Of a DNA stretch of 64,000 bases, positions 15,672 through 26,162 are shown piece after piece. This stretch comes from Silurus meridionalis (taxonomy: Eukaryota; Chordata; Actinopteri; Siluriformes; Siluridae). The first letter of the stretch is position 1; each line of letters begins with the position of its first letter. The position numbers and the translations under genes are program-made. Below the pieces are notes generated by a model. The model had not been told where the DNA came from. It searched no databases and was given only the letters and a program-made list of their open reading frames with translations. The stretch lies in NCBI RefSeq assembly GCF_014805685.1, contig NC_060890.1, positions 27,948,500 through 28,012,499 on the forward strand, in the 5' to 3' direction.

Positions 15672-17662
15672 GGAAGAGAAGGATATGGATTATTATGTGT
15701 CCTGATTGTTGTAAGAGAGTTAATGTCACTGTGCAGTTTGGACTCTGGTAAGATTCACTCTGGCAGCAGAACTAAAAGGGAGAAGCAGAAGGAAACACAG
15801 ACATGAGGATCTCTGGGATAAGAGACGACCCACCACACCACCATCAACAAACCTGAGTGAACGTGTGAATGTGAGGGGACGACAGCATCCAAATATCCCA
15901 GTTCACCAAACACTCTATATCCATGCTCCCTCCGATCTGTGCCTTTACCTTAGAAAAAAATCTACTGATAAAAGGCTTGACTAAATAAATATGTGTTCAG
16001 CCTCGACTTGAACACTGAGACTGTGTCTGAGTCCCGAACACTGATTGGAAGGCTGTTCCATAACTGTGGGGCTTTATAAGAGAAAGATCTGCCCCCTGCT
16101 GTAGTCTTCATTATTTGAGGAACCAACAGATAGCCAGCACCTTTTGATCTAAGTAGGCGTGGAGGATCATACTGGTACAGAAGTTCACTCAGATACTGCG
16201 GCGTGAGAGCGTTAAGTGCTTTATACGTCAGTAGTAGTATTTTATAATCAGTGTGAGATGTAATTGGGAGCAGTGTAGATGATTAAAACAGGGCTGATCT
16301 GATCATATTTTCTAGATCTAGTGAGGACTCTTGCTGCTGCATTCTGAACTAACTGAAGCTTATTTCTGCACTTACTCCAACACCCAGACAGTAAAGCGTT
16401 ACAGTAGTCTAATCTAGATGTTACAAAAGCATGAACTAGTTTTTCTGCATCCTGTAACGACATCATATTTCTAATTTTAGCAATATTTCTAAGGTGAAAG
16501 AAGGCGATCCTGGTGATATTATTCACGTGAGACTCAAAGGAAAGACTCGGGTCAATAATCACACCAAGGTCTTTGACTGCTGTACACACTGAAACAGAAA
16601 CACCATCCAGAGATGCTACAGAATCGGAAAGTTTACTTCTAGCTGCATGTGGTCCTAGTAAAAGTCCTTCCATCTTATCTGAGTTGAGCAGAAGAAAGTT
16701 ATTAAGCATCCACTGTCTAATGTCCTTTACACACTCCTCAACATTGTTGAGCTGATCTCTCTCATCTGGCTTTGCTGAAATATACAGCTGTGTATCATCA
16801 GCATAGCAATGGAAGCAAATACCATGTTTATGTATAATTTCACCCAGAGGCAGCATATATAAAGAGAAAAGCAGTGGGCCTAAGACAGATCCTTGTGGAA
16901 CACCAAACTTTACCTTAGAGAGTGTGGAGAACTCACCATTTACATCAACAAACTGATAGCGATCAGTCAGATAAGACCTGAGCCAAGAGAGAGCCGTTTC
17001 CTTTATTCCAACAACGTTCTCCAGTCCACCAAGCAGGAGATTATGATCAATGGTGTGAAAAGCTGCACTGAGGTCGAGCAAAACAAGTAAAGAGACAAAA
17101 CCCTGATCAGAGGCCAATAACAGGTCATTTACCACCTTAACTAGCGCCGTCTCTGTGCTATGATGAGGCCGAAATCCTGACTGATACATTTCATAAATGT
17201 TCTTCCTCAGTAGATGTGACCAGAACTGCTGTGCTACAACCTTTTCTAGAATCTTGGAGATAAAGGGGAGATTTGATATTGGATTGTAGTTGGACAGCTG
17301 ACAGGGTGAAGGTCAGGTTTCTTAATTAGGGGGTTGATACTGCAGTTTGAAGGAGTTAGGTACAAAACCAGTGCTAATGGAAGAGTTTATTATTTTAAAA
17401 CAGGTTCAATTCCCTCTGGAATGATCTGTTTGAGGAAACTTGTAGGCGAGGGATAGAGAATGCAGGTTGATGATTTTGATGAGGAAATAAATGAAATGAA
17501 GTCATTCTCATGAATAGGAGTAAAACTTTGTAGTTGATTGTCTGCTATAATGACACTGCTGTCTACAGGGTTATTTATAAAATAATTTGGATTTATATGA
17601 ATCGTCTGGATTTCTTGCCTGATGTTTTCAATTTTATTATTAAAAAAGTTCATGAAATGACA
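15084..17662 (-). mobile_element. L2 LINE, 5'-truncated, with most of the RT domain
   Basis: The minus-strand element ends at 15084 with the AATTCAATTCAATTCA tail on the plus strand, preceded by a 3' UTR of about 0.9 kb that contains a GA tract. The longest open frame (16248-17189) covers RT from [13 protein letters not shown] through motif A ([13 protein letters not shown]), [11 protein letters not shown] and the thumb region [12 protein letters not shown]. The catalytic YADD is intact, but FD has become FH after motif A. Upstream RT sequence (17190-17662) is shifted by small deletions near 17310. EN and ORF1 are absent. It looks like a typical 5'-truncated retrocopy. Confidence 0.88.
15629..15672. 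repeat. (GA)n tract of the L2 3' UTR
   Basis: It occupies the same position, next to AACTCGACCGA, as the tracts at 33824, 46143, 49051 and 60679, so it is an inherited part of the L2 3' UTR and not an independent microsatellite. Confidence 0.9.
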
Positions 17663-17904
17663 GACACTAACAATCTGTTTAGATAAAATCATTTTTATTT
17701 AACATTTAATTATAATTATACCCTTTTTTCATTCGAGAAAACTTTTTCATTAGTGTTAATGTTTTATCAGAACCAGAAATTCTATAATATTTCAACTTAT
17801 TATCACACTCCGTGTCATGTCACGTAAAAATCAGAGCCTTAGTGATCAGAGTCATATAAAGGTGCAGTGGCTGATTGGTAATGTAGAATAGCTATAGAGT
17901 AGCC

Positions 17905-18062
17905 TTCATGTGTCACATATACATTACAGTGAAATTCTCCTGCAGCACAGATGGTGAAGGGCCTTGCTCAAGGGCCCAAGAGTGGCAGCTTGGCAATACC
18001 GGGGCTTGAACCCCAGACCCCAGATTCAGTGACCCAGATCCTTAACCACTGAGCTCCCAGAA
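17905..18062. repeat. Interspersed teleost repeat, same family as 2360-2575
   Basis: Shares AAGGGCCTTGCTCAAGGGCC, GGCAGCTTGGCAATACCGGG, CTTGAACCCC and CCTTAACCACTGAGCTCCCA with the copies at 2360 and 56398. No coding capacity. Confidence 0.7.
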
Positions 18063-18118
18063 TATCCTGAATCCACCAGAACCAGAGTACTGTAAATACT
18101 GTAACAGGATCTGGAATG

Positions 18119-18164
18119 AGTAAAAAGAGTAAAAAGAGTAAAAAGAGTAAAAAGAGTAAAAAGA
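18119..18164. repeat. 9-bp tandem repeat (AGTAAAAAG)5
   Basis: Five near-perfect copies of AGTAAAAAG. Confidence 0.9.
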
Positions 18165-18261
18165 AACAATCTAAGAGGAAGTAGTAAACAGGAACACCCG
18201 GAACACAACCTACTGTAAACTGAATATACAGTACTGTGCAAAAGAGGACCACCATCACCTC

Positions 18262-18287
18262 CATCATCATCATCATCATCATCATCA
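18262..18287. repeat. (CAT)n microsatellite
   Basis: About eight CAT units. Confidence 0.9.
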
Positions 18288-18678
18288 GATTATTCAGATT
18301 CATTTAGAGATTAGCGGCTAAGTGCTAGGTGATTAGAGTAATATAAATATGCTAAATATAAACTGTTTCTCTGTTGGTCCTTTAATCTCTCCATCCTCAT
18401 CACCAGTGTTGGGCAGTACTAGTTACCGGTAACGCGTTACTTTTGACAGTAACTAATACTGTAACGCGTTACTTTAAAAAATATAGTAACTTCGTTACCG
18501 TTACCGTATGGTGCGTTGCCCGTTACTTTTTTAAATGAATAAATTTGCGCTGAAGTGTAGACTACAGTCTAACCTGTTTACAGCAGCGTTGCATTGTAGG
18601 ATTGGTGGATGAACCACTGTATACACAAAGAAGACGCACTGTGGGCGTGTCTCAGTTTTTCAGGTCTGTGCAACAATA

Positions 18679-20683
18679 ATGGCGAGTCAAGGCGAGGTCG
18701 AGAGCGAGATATGTTTCTCAAAGTGGAAATATGCTCATTATTTCAGTTTAGTTGAGCAGAGGAAAAAAAACATTTTAGTCCAATGTAAGCTGTGTCTTCC
18801 TGGTTCAAAGCTCCTATCAACTGCTATAAATAGTAACTCTAATCTGTTTAAGCACCTTCAGAAACTTCACGCCTCAACAAGGCTAGATGCTAACCCTAAC
18901 CTAACACCTGAAGTGAGTCTAACCCCTCCAGCCAAACAACAGCGACTATGTTTTAACCAGACTGTTAGCCAGGGACAGATCAACAAAGCGATTGAACGGT
19001 ATGTTGTTGAAAACATGCAACCTGTCTCTACTGTGGAGTCACCGGCTTTCAGGCAGCTCGTTAGCATGATAACATGTTCAGGCCGCACACAGCAAATGGG
19101 ACGAAAATCTTTTTCCAACTACTTGGATAAAGAATATTCAAAAATGGAAAGTGTGCTGAAGACAACATTTGAAGGGCTACAATACATTGCGACCACTGCA
19201 GACATTTGGTCTGTTCACAACAAAAGCTTCCTAGGCTTGACAGCCCACTGGATAAACACCGCTACTCTTCAATGCCAGAAAGCTGCGTTGGCCTGTAAAA
19301 GGATCAAAGGTAGACACGCGTATGATGTCATAGCTGCTGAGATCGATCACATTCATTCATTATATGGACTGTCAACGAAAGTTACGGCTACGGTTACTGA
19401 TAACGGGTGTAACTTTGTAAAAGCCTTCCAAATGTATCAGCCGGAATCGCTCTCTGACGATGATGATAATGAAGAGGATGAAGAGGTTACCTTCACAAAT
19501 GTTGCAGACGTGCTTGACACCTCCACAGAGGAAGGGATTGTTTTCCCACCACACCAGAGGTGTGCCTCTCACACACTTAACTTAATTCCATGCTCTGATG
19601 TGGACAAGTGGCTGCTTTCAAATCCTGGGACTAAAGGAATCTACAGAAGTGCTACCGCCAAGTGCACAGCACTGTGGAGTAAGGCTAGCCGGTCGACTTT
19701 GGCTTCAGAGTTAGATGGCGATTTGGTTGGCAAAAAACTGCTTGTGCCATGCTCCACAAGATGGAATTCATTTTATGATGCTGTGGTGAGAATAGTTGAA
19801 ATACCCATGGCTGACTTGAGTACCATCTCTAATCGTTTAGAGCTAAAATGTATTGGTGAGAGGGAGTTTCAGTTTCTGAGGGAATACTGTGCCATCATGA
19901 AGCCTCTCACAGTTGCTCTGGATATCCTTCAAGGAGAAGAAAACTGTTACTATGGCACCCTCCTGCCCACAATAGAAGTTTTGATGTCGAAGCTACTGGA
20001 GATAAAAGAAGGCCTGATTATTGCAACTGGCCTACCTGATGCCATAGTTCAGGTAAGAAACATTCATCAATATTCAAAAGAAGTTTATGGATGTAAACAT
20101 TAATATTTTTAGCTGAGCAAGCACCAATATAGCGTAAGAAATGGAAAGAATGTAAAGTGCAAAAAATAATTTTTGATTCTATTCACACACTGTAGTGCAC
20201 CTACCCACTGGATGATAAACAGTAATAATACCATATTTTTTTTGCAAAATAAAGTTTTATTTTTGTCTAATCAGTTGCACATATATTTTTATTTTCTTAA
20301 TGTGTGTTTTTGTGATGCTTCAATGATTTTATAATTCATATCTATAGGTCAAAAATCATAGTGGTGTACAGCTATCATAAAATGTACATAGAGGGAATCT
20401 TTCACTCATTCTAATATCTGTGTCAGTGTGTGTTTTTTTTTTGCAGGCAATCAAAACACGATTTGCAGCCATTTTGGAAAGCAATGATGCAATACTGGCA
20501 GCTGTCACACTTCTTATGTTCAAACTGCGATGGTTGAGACACCAGAGGAAGAAAGATATGGTCAAAGGAGTGTCACAAGCTCATTCCTCACCCTGGCCCT
20601 GTTTAGCAAGCAGCCAAGATGCCCGTGTCTCCGACAACACCAGACTCAAGCTCCTTCAATGTGCAGGACTTTTTATGTTTTGA
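18679..20683 (+). pseudogene. hAT transposase, two exons, frameshifted C terminus
   Basis: Exon 1 (18679-20052, 458 codons) starts MASQGEVESEICFSKWKYAH and carries an N-terminal BED zinc finger (CKLC near residue 38, HLQKLH near residue 69). The hAT catalytic fold follows, with TADIWS and TVTDNGCNF as the first two acidic positions and RCASHTLNL. A canonical intron (GTAAGA at 20053 to TTTTGCAG ending 20446) leads in frame to exon 2 (AIKTRFAAILESNDAILAAV). Just after FKLRWL the frame slips, and the gene ends at 20683. Downstream, another frame still encodes VQDFLCFEEADD and VMTYLRTAETG. The C-terminal hAT dimerisation domain is not recognisable, so the product would be truncated. It was probably functional until recently, since exon 1 has no stops. 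Confidence 0.85.
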
Positions 20684-20770
20684 GGAGGCTGATGATACCT
20701 ACAGCACTGTGGAAACTGAAGTAATGACCTACTTGAGAACAGCTGAAACAGGTGGTTGTACCAAAGGTTT

Positions 20771-20837
20771 GAGAGACTTCTTCTCATGCGGTTGAGAGAC
20801 TTCTTCTCATGCGGTTGAGAGACTTCTTCTCATGCGG
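20771..20837. repeat. 23-bp tandem triplication in the hAT 3' region
   Basis: Three copies of GAGAGACTTCTTCTCATGCG plus GTT/GTA, an expansion of the coding segment LRDFFSCG that follows the transposase frameshift. Confidence 0.9.
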
Positions 20838-21379
20838 TACAACCACTGGTTTGAAGGGTAAAACTCAAATTAAACATTCATTCAGGTCCTTGCTAGTAAG
20901 CACCTTTTGTTGTTTCAAATAAATAAGTACACATTTGTTATTAAAAATATTTGTTTGTTAAAAATCATGGTTAGTTTAGTAGCCACAGTGACATTTCAGT
21001 TATATGTTCGAACACTAATTATGCATTATAAAATGCATTATGTTTACGTTTGTTTTACTGAGCTTGTGTAGTTATTTATTTCAGAAATGTGTGTGATATA
21101 TTCAGTATGTGCAGGTCTGATTTAATAAAATAGGGTTTAAAAATGACTTTGTGTTTAAGTCAGTTTTGTGTTTGTAGATCATAACGCATAAAAGGGCATT
21201 AATGTGAACATTAAAGAAGGTTCATTAAAAAAGTAACAAAAAAGTTACTTTTAACAGTAACGCATTACTTTTTGGTGTAAATAATCAACAAAGTAACTAA
21301 GTTACTTTTTGAATGAAGTAACGAGTAACTGTAACTATAGTTACTATTTTTTTGAAACTAACACAACACTGTTCATCAC

Positions 21380-22630
21380 ATCCTCTCTAATCTTATTTCA
21401 ACATCCATATCATTTCATTTCTCTCTCTCTCCACCCCCCCTCTCTTCCCTGCTTGTATTACTGCAGGGGAATTGGGGTCTTGTCCCTCGTTTCTGTTGTC
21501 ATACACTGTAAAATCAAATAGCATACTTCACTAGAAAAATGCTATTATGTTTACTTAAATCTGACTAAAATATTGAGTTTACTAAAAATAGTTAATTATT
21601 GGTAAAATTCTAAAATAAATATTTGAGATTACTAATAAAAATTAAGGAATATTACTCAAAATGTTTGAGACATTTCATTGGGCATGCGCAATGAAGCACA
21701 ACTCCCCTCCCCCACACTTCGCTGAAGCTCATGGACTGAAGACGGTTCGAGCATCTACCAATTAAGGAATTAATTAATGCATATTTTTGCTTCCTTGGTT
21801 GTTAGTTATAATCATGATGTTTACTTGAATTAATATTACTAAACTTGTCTTTACATAAACATCTTTTGGACCATTTGTAGCTTTGAACACCTCGTGTTGG
21901 AGACTAACATCTAAAATGTTATTTTTGCACTTTAGATCTGTAAAATCAGATTACTGGTTAATTATTTAAAAATGCTTTATTTTTGTTAATTTGATTACTC
22001 AGTCATGACAATGTGGGACCTGGCAGTGTAACTTAACTCGTCTATAATTAGCATGCGTTATAAAATCTAGCCATTTTAATCGTGATGTGGAGCGGGGGGG
22101 AGGAGAAAAAAAAAGTTCACGAGATGTTGGAAGGAAGGAAGGAAGGAAGGAAGGAAGGGAAAAAACGGGATATAGGAGGCAAAAAAATCTAAAAGAAAAA
22201 AAATGGGACAACTGTTTTGAACCAAGGGCGCAAGTTTTGACTGAATACATTGTCAAACTGTAACCACCGCGTGAAAATACAAATGTAACGTTAATTACAC
22301 AGCCGCTCTGAATGTTGCCAGCGCGTGCACTGCGCTAACACGATTGGTTTCTATCTTTTAAAAGACAGCGTTAAGGTGTAGCTTACTGAATAGTACAGAT
22401 TAAAGCTGCGTGTTTTAGTTTTAAAGAAGTAGTTCACCAAACATTTTTCATATGACTTGCTTGATAATTAGATTTTTTAAATAGTTAATGCCAATAGTAT
22501 TGTTCATTGTTAAAGTTGTGGATTAATTCATTTTATTGGTAATATTTAATGCTAAATAAGCATGTGAACTTCATTGCAAGTTACTCTGCCTTTACCTTGC
22601 CTTTAACTTAAGTAATTCATTTATTTTTTC
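21380..22630. other. Upstream region of the decayed gene; possible CACTG-type transposon start
   Basis: A CACTGTAAAATC word at 21504, followed by TTTACTTAAATCTGACTAAA, resembles ends of EnSpm/CACTA-like elements in fish, but no matching inverted end was found. A GC-rich spot with GGGCATGCGCAATG lies at 21681. GGAA repeats occupy 22129-22159. Confidence 0.35.
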
Positions 22631-22680
22631 TTTTTAGGTTTCCTGTTGATTGCCTTCTGCCATGCAGTGCAACAGACAAC

Positions 22681-24310
22681 ATGCAGAAGAAAGGCATTAA
22701 AAAACCTAGACGGTTTGAATTAAATTTCTTACCAAATTTTCCCAATGGGAAAAACGAAGAAAGTCAAGAACGCACAAGAGTAGAACTTGTAGAAGCAATG
22801 AAAAGGAGGACCCGAAACATGAGCCTGATTGGCCAGAAGATTTAAAAAAACTTAAACAACAAACAACAAAACAGCACATTTTAAACAACAAACAACAAAA
22901 CAGCACATTTTAAACAACAAACAACAAAACAGCACATTTGCCTTGAGAAGGAAGGAAATCATTCATGCTGAACCTCCTATTTGTGAGATCCTGGAAAAGT
23001 GGCCTGCACTTTTCACCGAAAGCCAGGTATGTATTCTCTTTACAATCTAAACATCTTATTATTCAATATCTTATTTTATTGTAAATAACCACTCTGTGTT
23101 TGTTCTCAGATCTTTGCAGAATTTAATCGCATATCTGGAAAAAATCTGAGATCCGAGTTCTATGAAGCATTGGACAAACACTCTACACGTTTGATTGAAA
23201 TTTTCAGGAAAAAAGGAAGAATGCTTGATGCAATTCTGCGTCAAGTTGATTTAAAGGTAAACCTTTATGTAGTTGTCTTTATTGTATAGTCAGTGTATGA
23301 TTGTTAACCTCATTCTCTGTTTTACATAGTCATTTGATGTAACTTGTGTGAGCACCGCAGTACTTCATGGCCTTCCAATCCTCCTGGGAGATGATTCTGT
23401 GGAATTTTTCAGGACATGCTTTGTAAGTAATGTTGGTGTTTACTTCTTTATTTGTGCTAATGCTAAATTGTGTATTAGGGTCCATTAGAATATAAATCAG
23501 ATGAAGAGTACACAGTAGTCATTTGTCTCGTGACCTAGCTAGCATCTCAGCGATCATGCCAGAAATGTAGGGAAGACATTACTAAAATAGTCTTTGTGAT
23601 CATAGTCATTTAAATGTAATTTGATGAAGTGACAATAATACTAACAGTGGAGGCTAACACAGAAGAGGATAAATTGTTGAATACATTTTTTAATAAATGT
23701 TTTTTTGCAAGCAAAGTATTCCTGTGACTTCAAGATTACATTTGAACAACCCTGACCACATGGCCTGTTTTAGCAATGTCTTTCTGGATGTTGAAAGTGA
23801 AAATGATGATGTCCAAAACTGGGCAGTTAAACTCAAAATATCATAATTGGTATCTTGTGTAAAACAATATAAAGGTAATTAATGCCAGAATTTACATTTT
23901 ACAATCAACTTTCCCTTTAAAACAAGATCACACTTTCTTATGCTTTGTGCTTACACAGGACACTGTTCCAAGGTATGGAGAAATTACCACTTGTTACTTT
24001 TCTCTGTTTAGGATTCAGATGTGAATGAAGACCTGATTGCAGTACCAGAAAACATGCCTGCCCAAACTCCACATGCCCTCAATGTCGACTCATTAAGGGC
24101 AATCATTCTCGAGGGAAAAATTTGGTGAGTGACATCCCAAACTTGCCACATGCTGTATGTCTTCTCTTTGCTTTGATCTATGCTCTAAATTTAGACTACC
24201 CAAAGACAATGCGAAGCACATTTGATGCTATTCAGAGAGTATTTCTGTCACTGGGAAGTAAGAATCTCAAGCCCAAACTTCAAACTCTTAAAAACCAGCT
24301 TTTAAACTAA
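22681..24310 (+). pseudogene. Decayed multi-exon gene of a teleost multicopy family (SAMD3-like/uncharacterised)
   Basis: Five pieces can be joined. 22681-22842 encodes MQKKGIKKPRRFELNFLPNF and on to LIGQKI, then a stop at 22843. 22936-23026 encodes FALRRKEIIHAEPPICEIL and ends at a GTATGT donor. 23110-23256 (49 codons) encodes IFAEFNRISGKNLRSEFYEA. 23330-23422 (31 codons) encodes SFDVTCVSTAVLHGLPILLG. The last is 24012-24310, ending TLKNQLLN. Introns are GT-AG and phase 0. Two lesions break it: a stop inside a 29-bp triplication at 22850-22940, and a frameshift near 24115 in LEGKI/VSDIPNL. From memory this resembles proteins that recur in many copies in fish genomes and are often auto-labelled SAMD3-like. 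I see no SAM domain here and do not know the function. Intron retention shows it is not a processed copy. Confidence 0.6.
22850..22940. repeat. 29-bp tandem triplication (AACAACAAACAACAAAACAGC...)
   Basis: Three near-identical copies of an AACAACAAAACAGCACATTT-bearing unit lie in what was an exon of the 22.7-24.3 kb gene. The copies introduce in-frame TAA codons. Confidence 0.9.
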
Positions 24311-24479
24311 GCTGCTGTTTTTGCTTCTGACAAATTACATGTTAGAAAGATTTAAAATTCTTTCAGCATCAGAGGGATCAGTTTTTTTTTTTTTTTTTTT
24401 TAAGAATTGTTTTAACTAAACCTTTTATCTAAATGTCTGTTTTAGACTTTATTTTGTCATTTGTATTTAAAGTTGAGCA

Positions 24480-24610
24480 CTGGAAACTAAAGGGAAAGTT
24501 CAACCAAAAATGGAACTTCTGTCATCATTTACTCACCCTTTGTTATTTTAAATATGTATGATTTTTTTTCTTTTGCAGAACATAAAAAAATGATGTTTTG
24601 AAAAATAGAA
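24480..24610 (+). repeat. Dispersed teleost repeat (AAAGTTCAACCAAAAATG type)
   Basis: The words GGGAAAGTTCAACCAAAAAT, CATCATTTACTCACCCT and TTTTGCAGAACATAAAAAA occur in the order known from a very common cyprinid/teleost MITE-like repeat. Family name not assigned. Confidence 0.6.
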
Positions 24611-24656
24611 GTAGCAAAAAAACAGCTGAGTTAATCCTCGGAATATTTCTTGCTTT

Positions 24657-24696
24657 TGTGTGTGTGTAAGAGAGAGAGAGAGTGGTGAGTGCAGAC

Positions 24697-24732
<36 letters not shown>
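24657..24732. repeat. Compound TG/GA/TG microsatellite at the Tx1 5' flank
   Basis: TG run, then (AG)n at 24669-24682, then (GT)n at 24699-24730, immediately left of the GC-richer 5' leader of the Tx1-type LINE. Confidence 0.85.
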
Positions 24733-24733
<1 letters not shown>

Positions 24734-24902
24734 TGAGTGTGGGAATAGTGGCTCCGAGTACGGAGCTGTGTGAAAGTTTGACTCGCCGGCACGCTGTTCG
24801 TGTGGTGTGTTCGGCGGGTGTTGAAGAGTGTGTGCTAGCTAACATTCTCGAAGCAGCAACGATGAACAGTGCAATCGTGTTTTTTTTAATGATATCGATA
24901 GA

Positions 24903-26100
24903 GTGAAAAATGTAGCTGAAAAAGGCATTGTGATAAATAATGAACTCATCCGTGTTTTCCCCCTCAGTTCCCCTGCAAAGAAAGTTATCCTGTCTAATGT
25001 CCCAGTCTTTATCTCAGATAAAGAGATTCATAAAGAGTTGTCCCGGTTTGGTCGTGTGGTCTCCCCCATTAAAAAACTCTTCCTTGGTGGTTCCTCTCCA
25101 ATGGTAAAAAACCGGTACTCCTTTAGAAGGATGGCTTTTATGGTTTTTAAAGACGGTACTGAAGAGCTTAACGCTGTTTTTAAATTCCGGTCAGAGGGCT
25201 ACGATTACAACATCTTTGTGACTTCGGATACTGATATGAGATGTTTTAAGTGTGGTAAGATAGTCCATCTTGTCCGGGCGTGCCCTGATAAACACAGTGA
25301 CACTGGTGTTTCTGAGCGACTGGAGCGAGACGCAGCCCAGCCTGCTGGAGCCGTTCCCCCTGCGACTTCAGTTCAGCTGACTGCTGAAAACCCTAGAGCG
25401 GCTGCTGCACCAGTAGTAGAGGAGAACGAGTCCCCAGTCCAGCCTGCAGCCCAGAAGCCCACTGCAGCTGCAGCAGCCCCGCAGAACCCCCCCCGGCCGA
25501 ACCGACCCGAGTGAAACCGGTCACGGAGAAGCCCAGTGAGGCCGACCCAGACCAGCAGGAACCTTGCTTGGCTGAACCGGGTGAAGGGAGGTCCTGCTCA
25601 GTGGATCGGGTATAGTGCTCGAGTTGCCTGTGCTGGCATAGGCAGGCCCTGGGGTGCAGAGCCCACGTTCGGAAACGCCAGTCACTACACTGGTGCATGG
25701 AGCTGGGGGAGACGTGGAGATGGAGGACGAAACGTTCTTTAAGGTTCCAACCAAAAGAAAGAGGCGAGGTAAGGGACGAACGGTAAAACAAACAAAAACA
25801 GACACAAAATCAGCAGAACCGGAATCAGAGAAAGAAGACTGCATGTCAGACTCTGTCCTTAGTGTCGACTCTCAGGAGGAGAACGTCAATGTTGTTTATA
25901 AAGTGGAAGACATCAAAGATTTTTTGCGTACCACTAAGTGGCAGAAGAATATTTTAATTGAAGAGTATTTTCCAGACAGAAAACAATTTATTCATGATGT
26001 TAAACATTTTAGGAGAGAAGGTGCTTTTATAGATGTAGAAGTATTTCGTCTGAAGAAATTGATAACGAGAGTAAATCGGGAAAACTCTGAGGAGGATTGA
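24903..26100 (+). pseudogene. Tx1-type LINE ORF1 with CCHC zinc knuckle, frameshifted
   Basis: The first open part (24903-25514) encodes an RRM-like N-terminal half (KKVILSNVPVFISDKEIHKE), then a CFKC...H...C zinc knuckle (residues about 115-128 of this frame) and a Pro/Ala-rich linker. A frameshift near 25515-25650 separates it from a second open part (25654-26100), which is acidic and basic and ends at TGA 26098-26100. ORF1 proteins of this clade bind the element RNA as a ribonucleoprotein. The stop overlaps the ATG at 26097 by two to three bases, and ORF2 probably starts at 26163. Confidence 0.78.
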
Positions 26101-26162
26101 TGTCTGGGGTTTTTTATTTTAGAGAGGTCTTTACCCTCTGTTTATTTTATCTATTTTTTTCA

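Larger units (their letters stand above)
18404..21371 (+). mobile_element. hAT DNA transposon, complete ends, 2.97 kb
   Basis: The element runs from CAGTGTTGGGCAG (18404) to its imperfect inverse AACACAACACTG (ends 21371). It is flanked by 8-bp direct repeats CTCATCAC (18396-18403) and TTCATCAC (21372-21379), which differ by one base. An 8-bp target duplication is the hAT hallmark. Both subterminal regions are packed with GTTAC/GTAAC words (GTAACGCGTTAC, AGTAACTAAGTTAC), as in known hATs where they bind transposase. The interior holds a spliced transposase gene. The frameshifts in the transposase make this copy non-autonomous. Confidence 0.9.
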
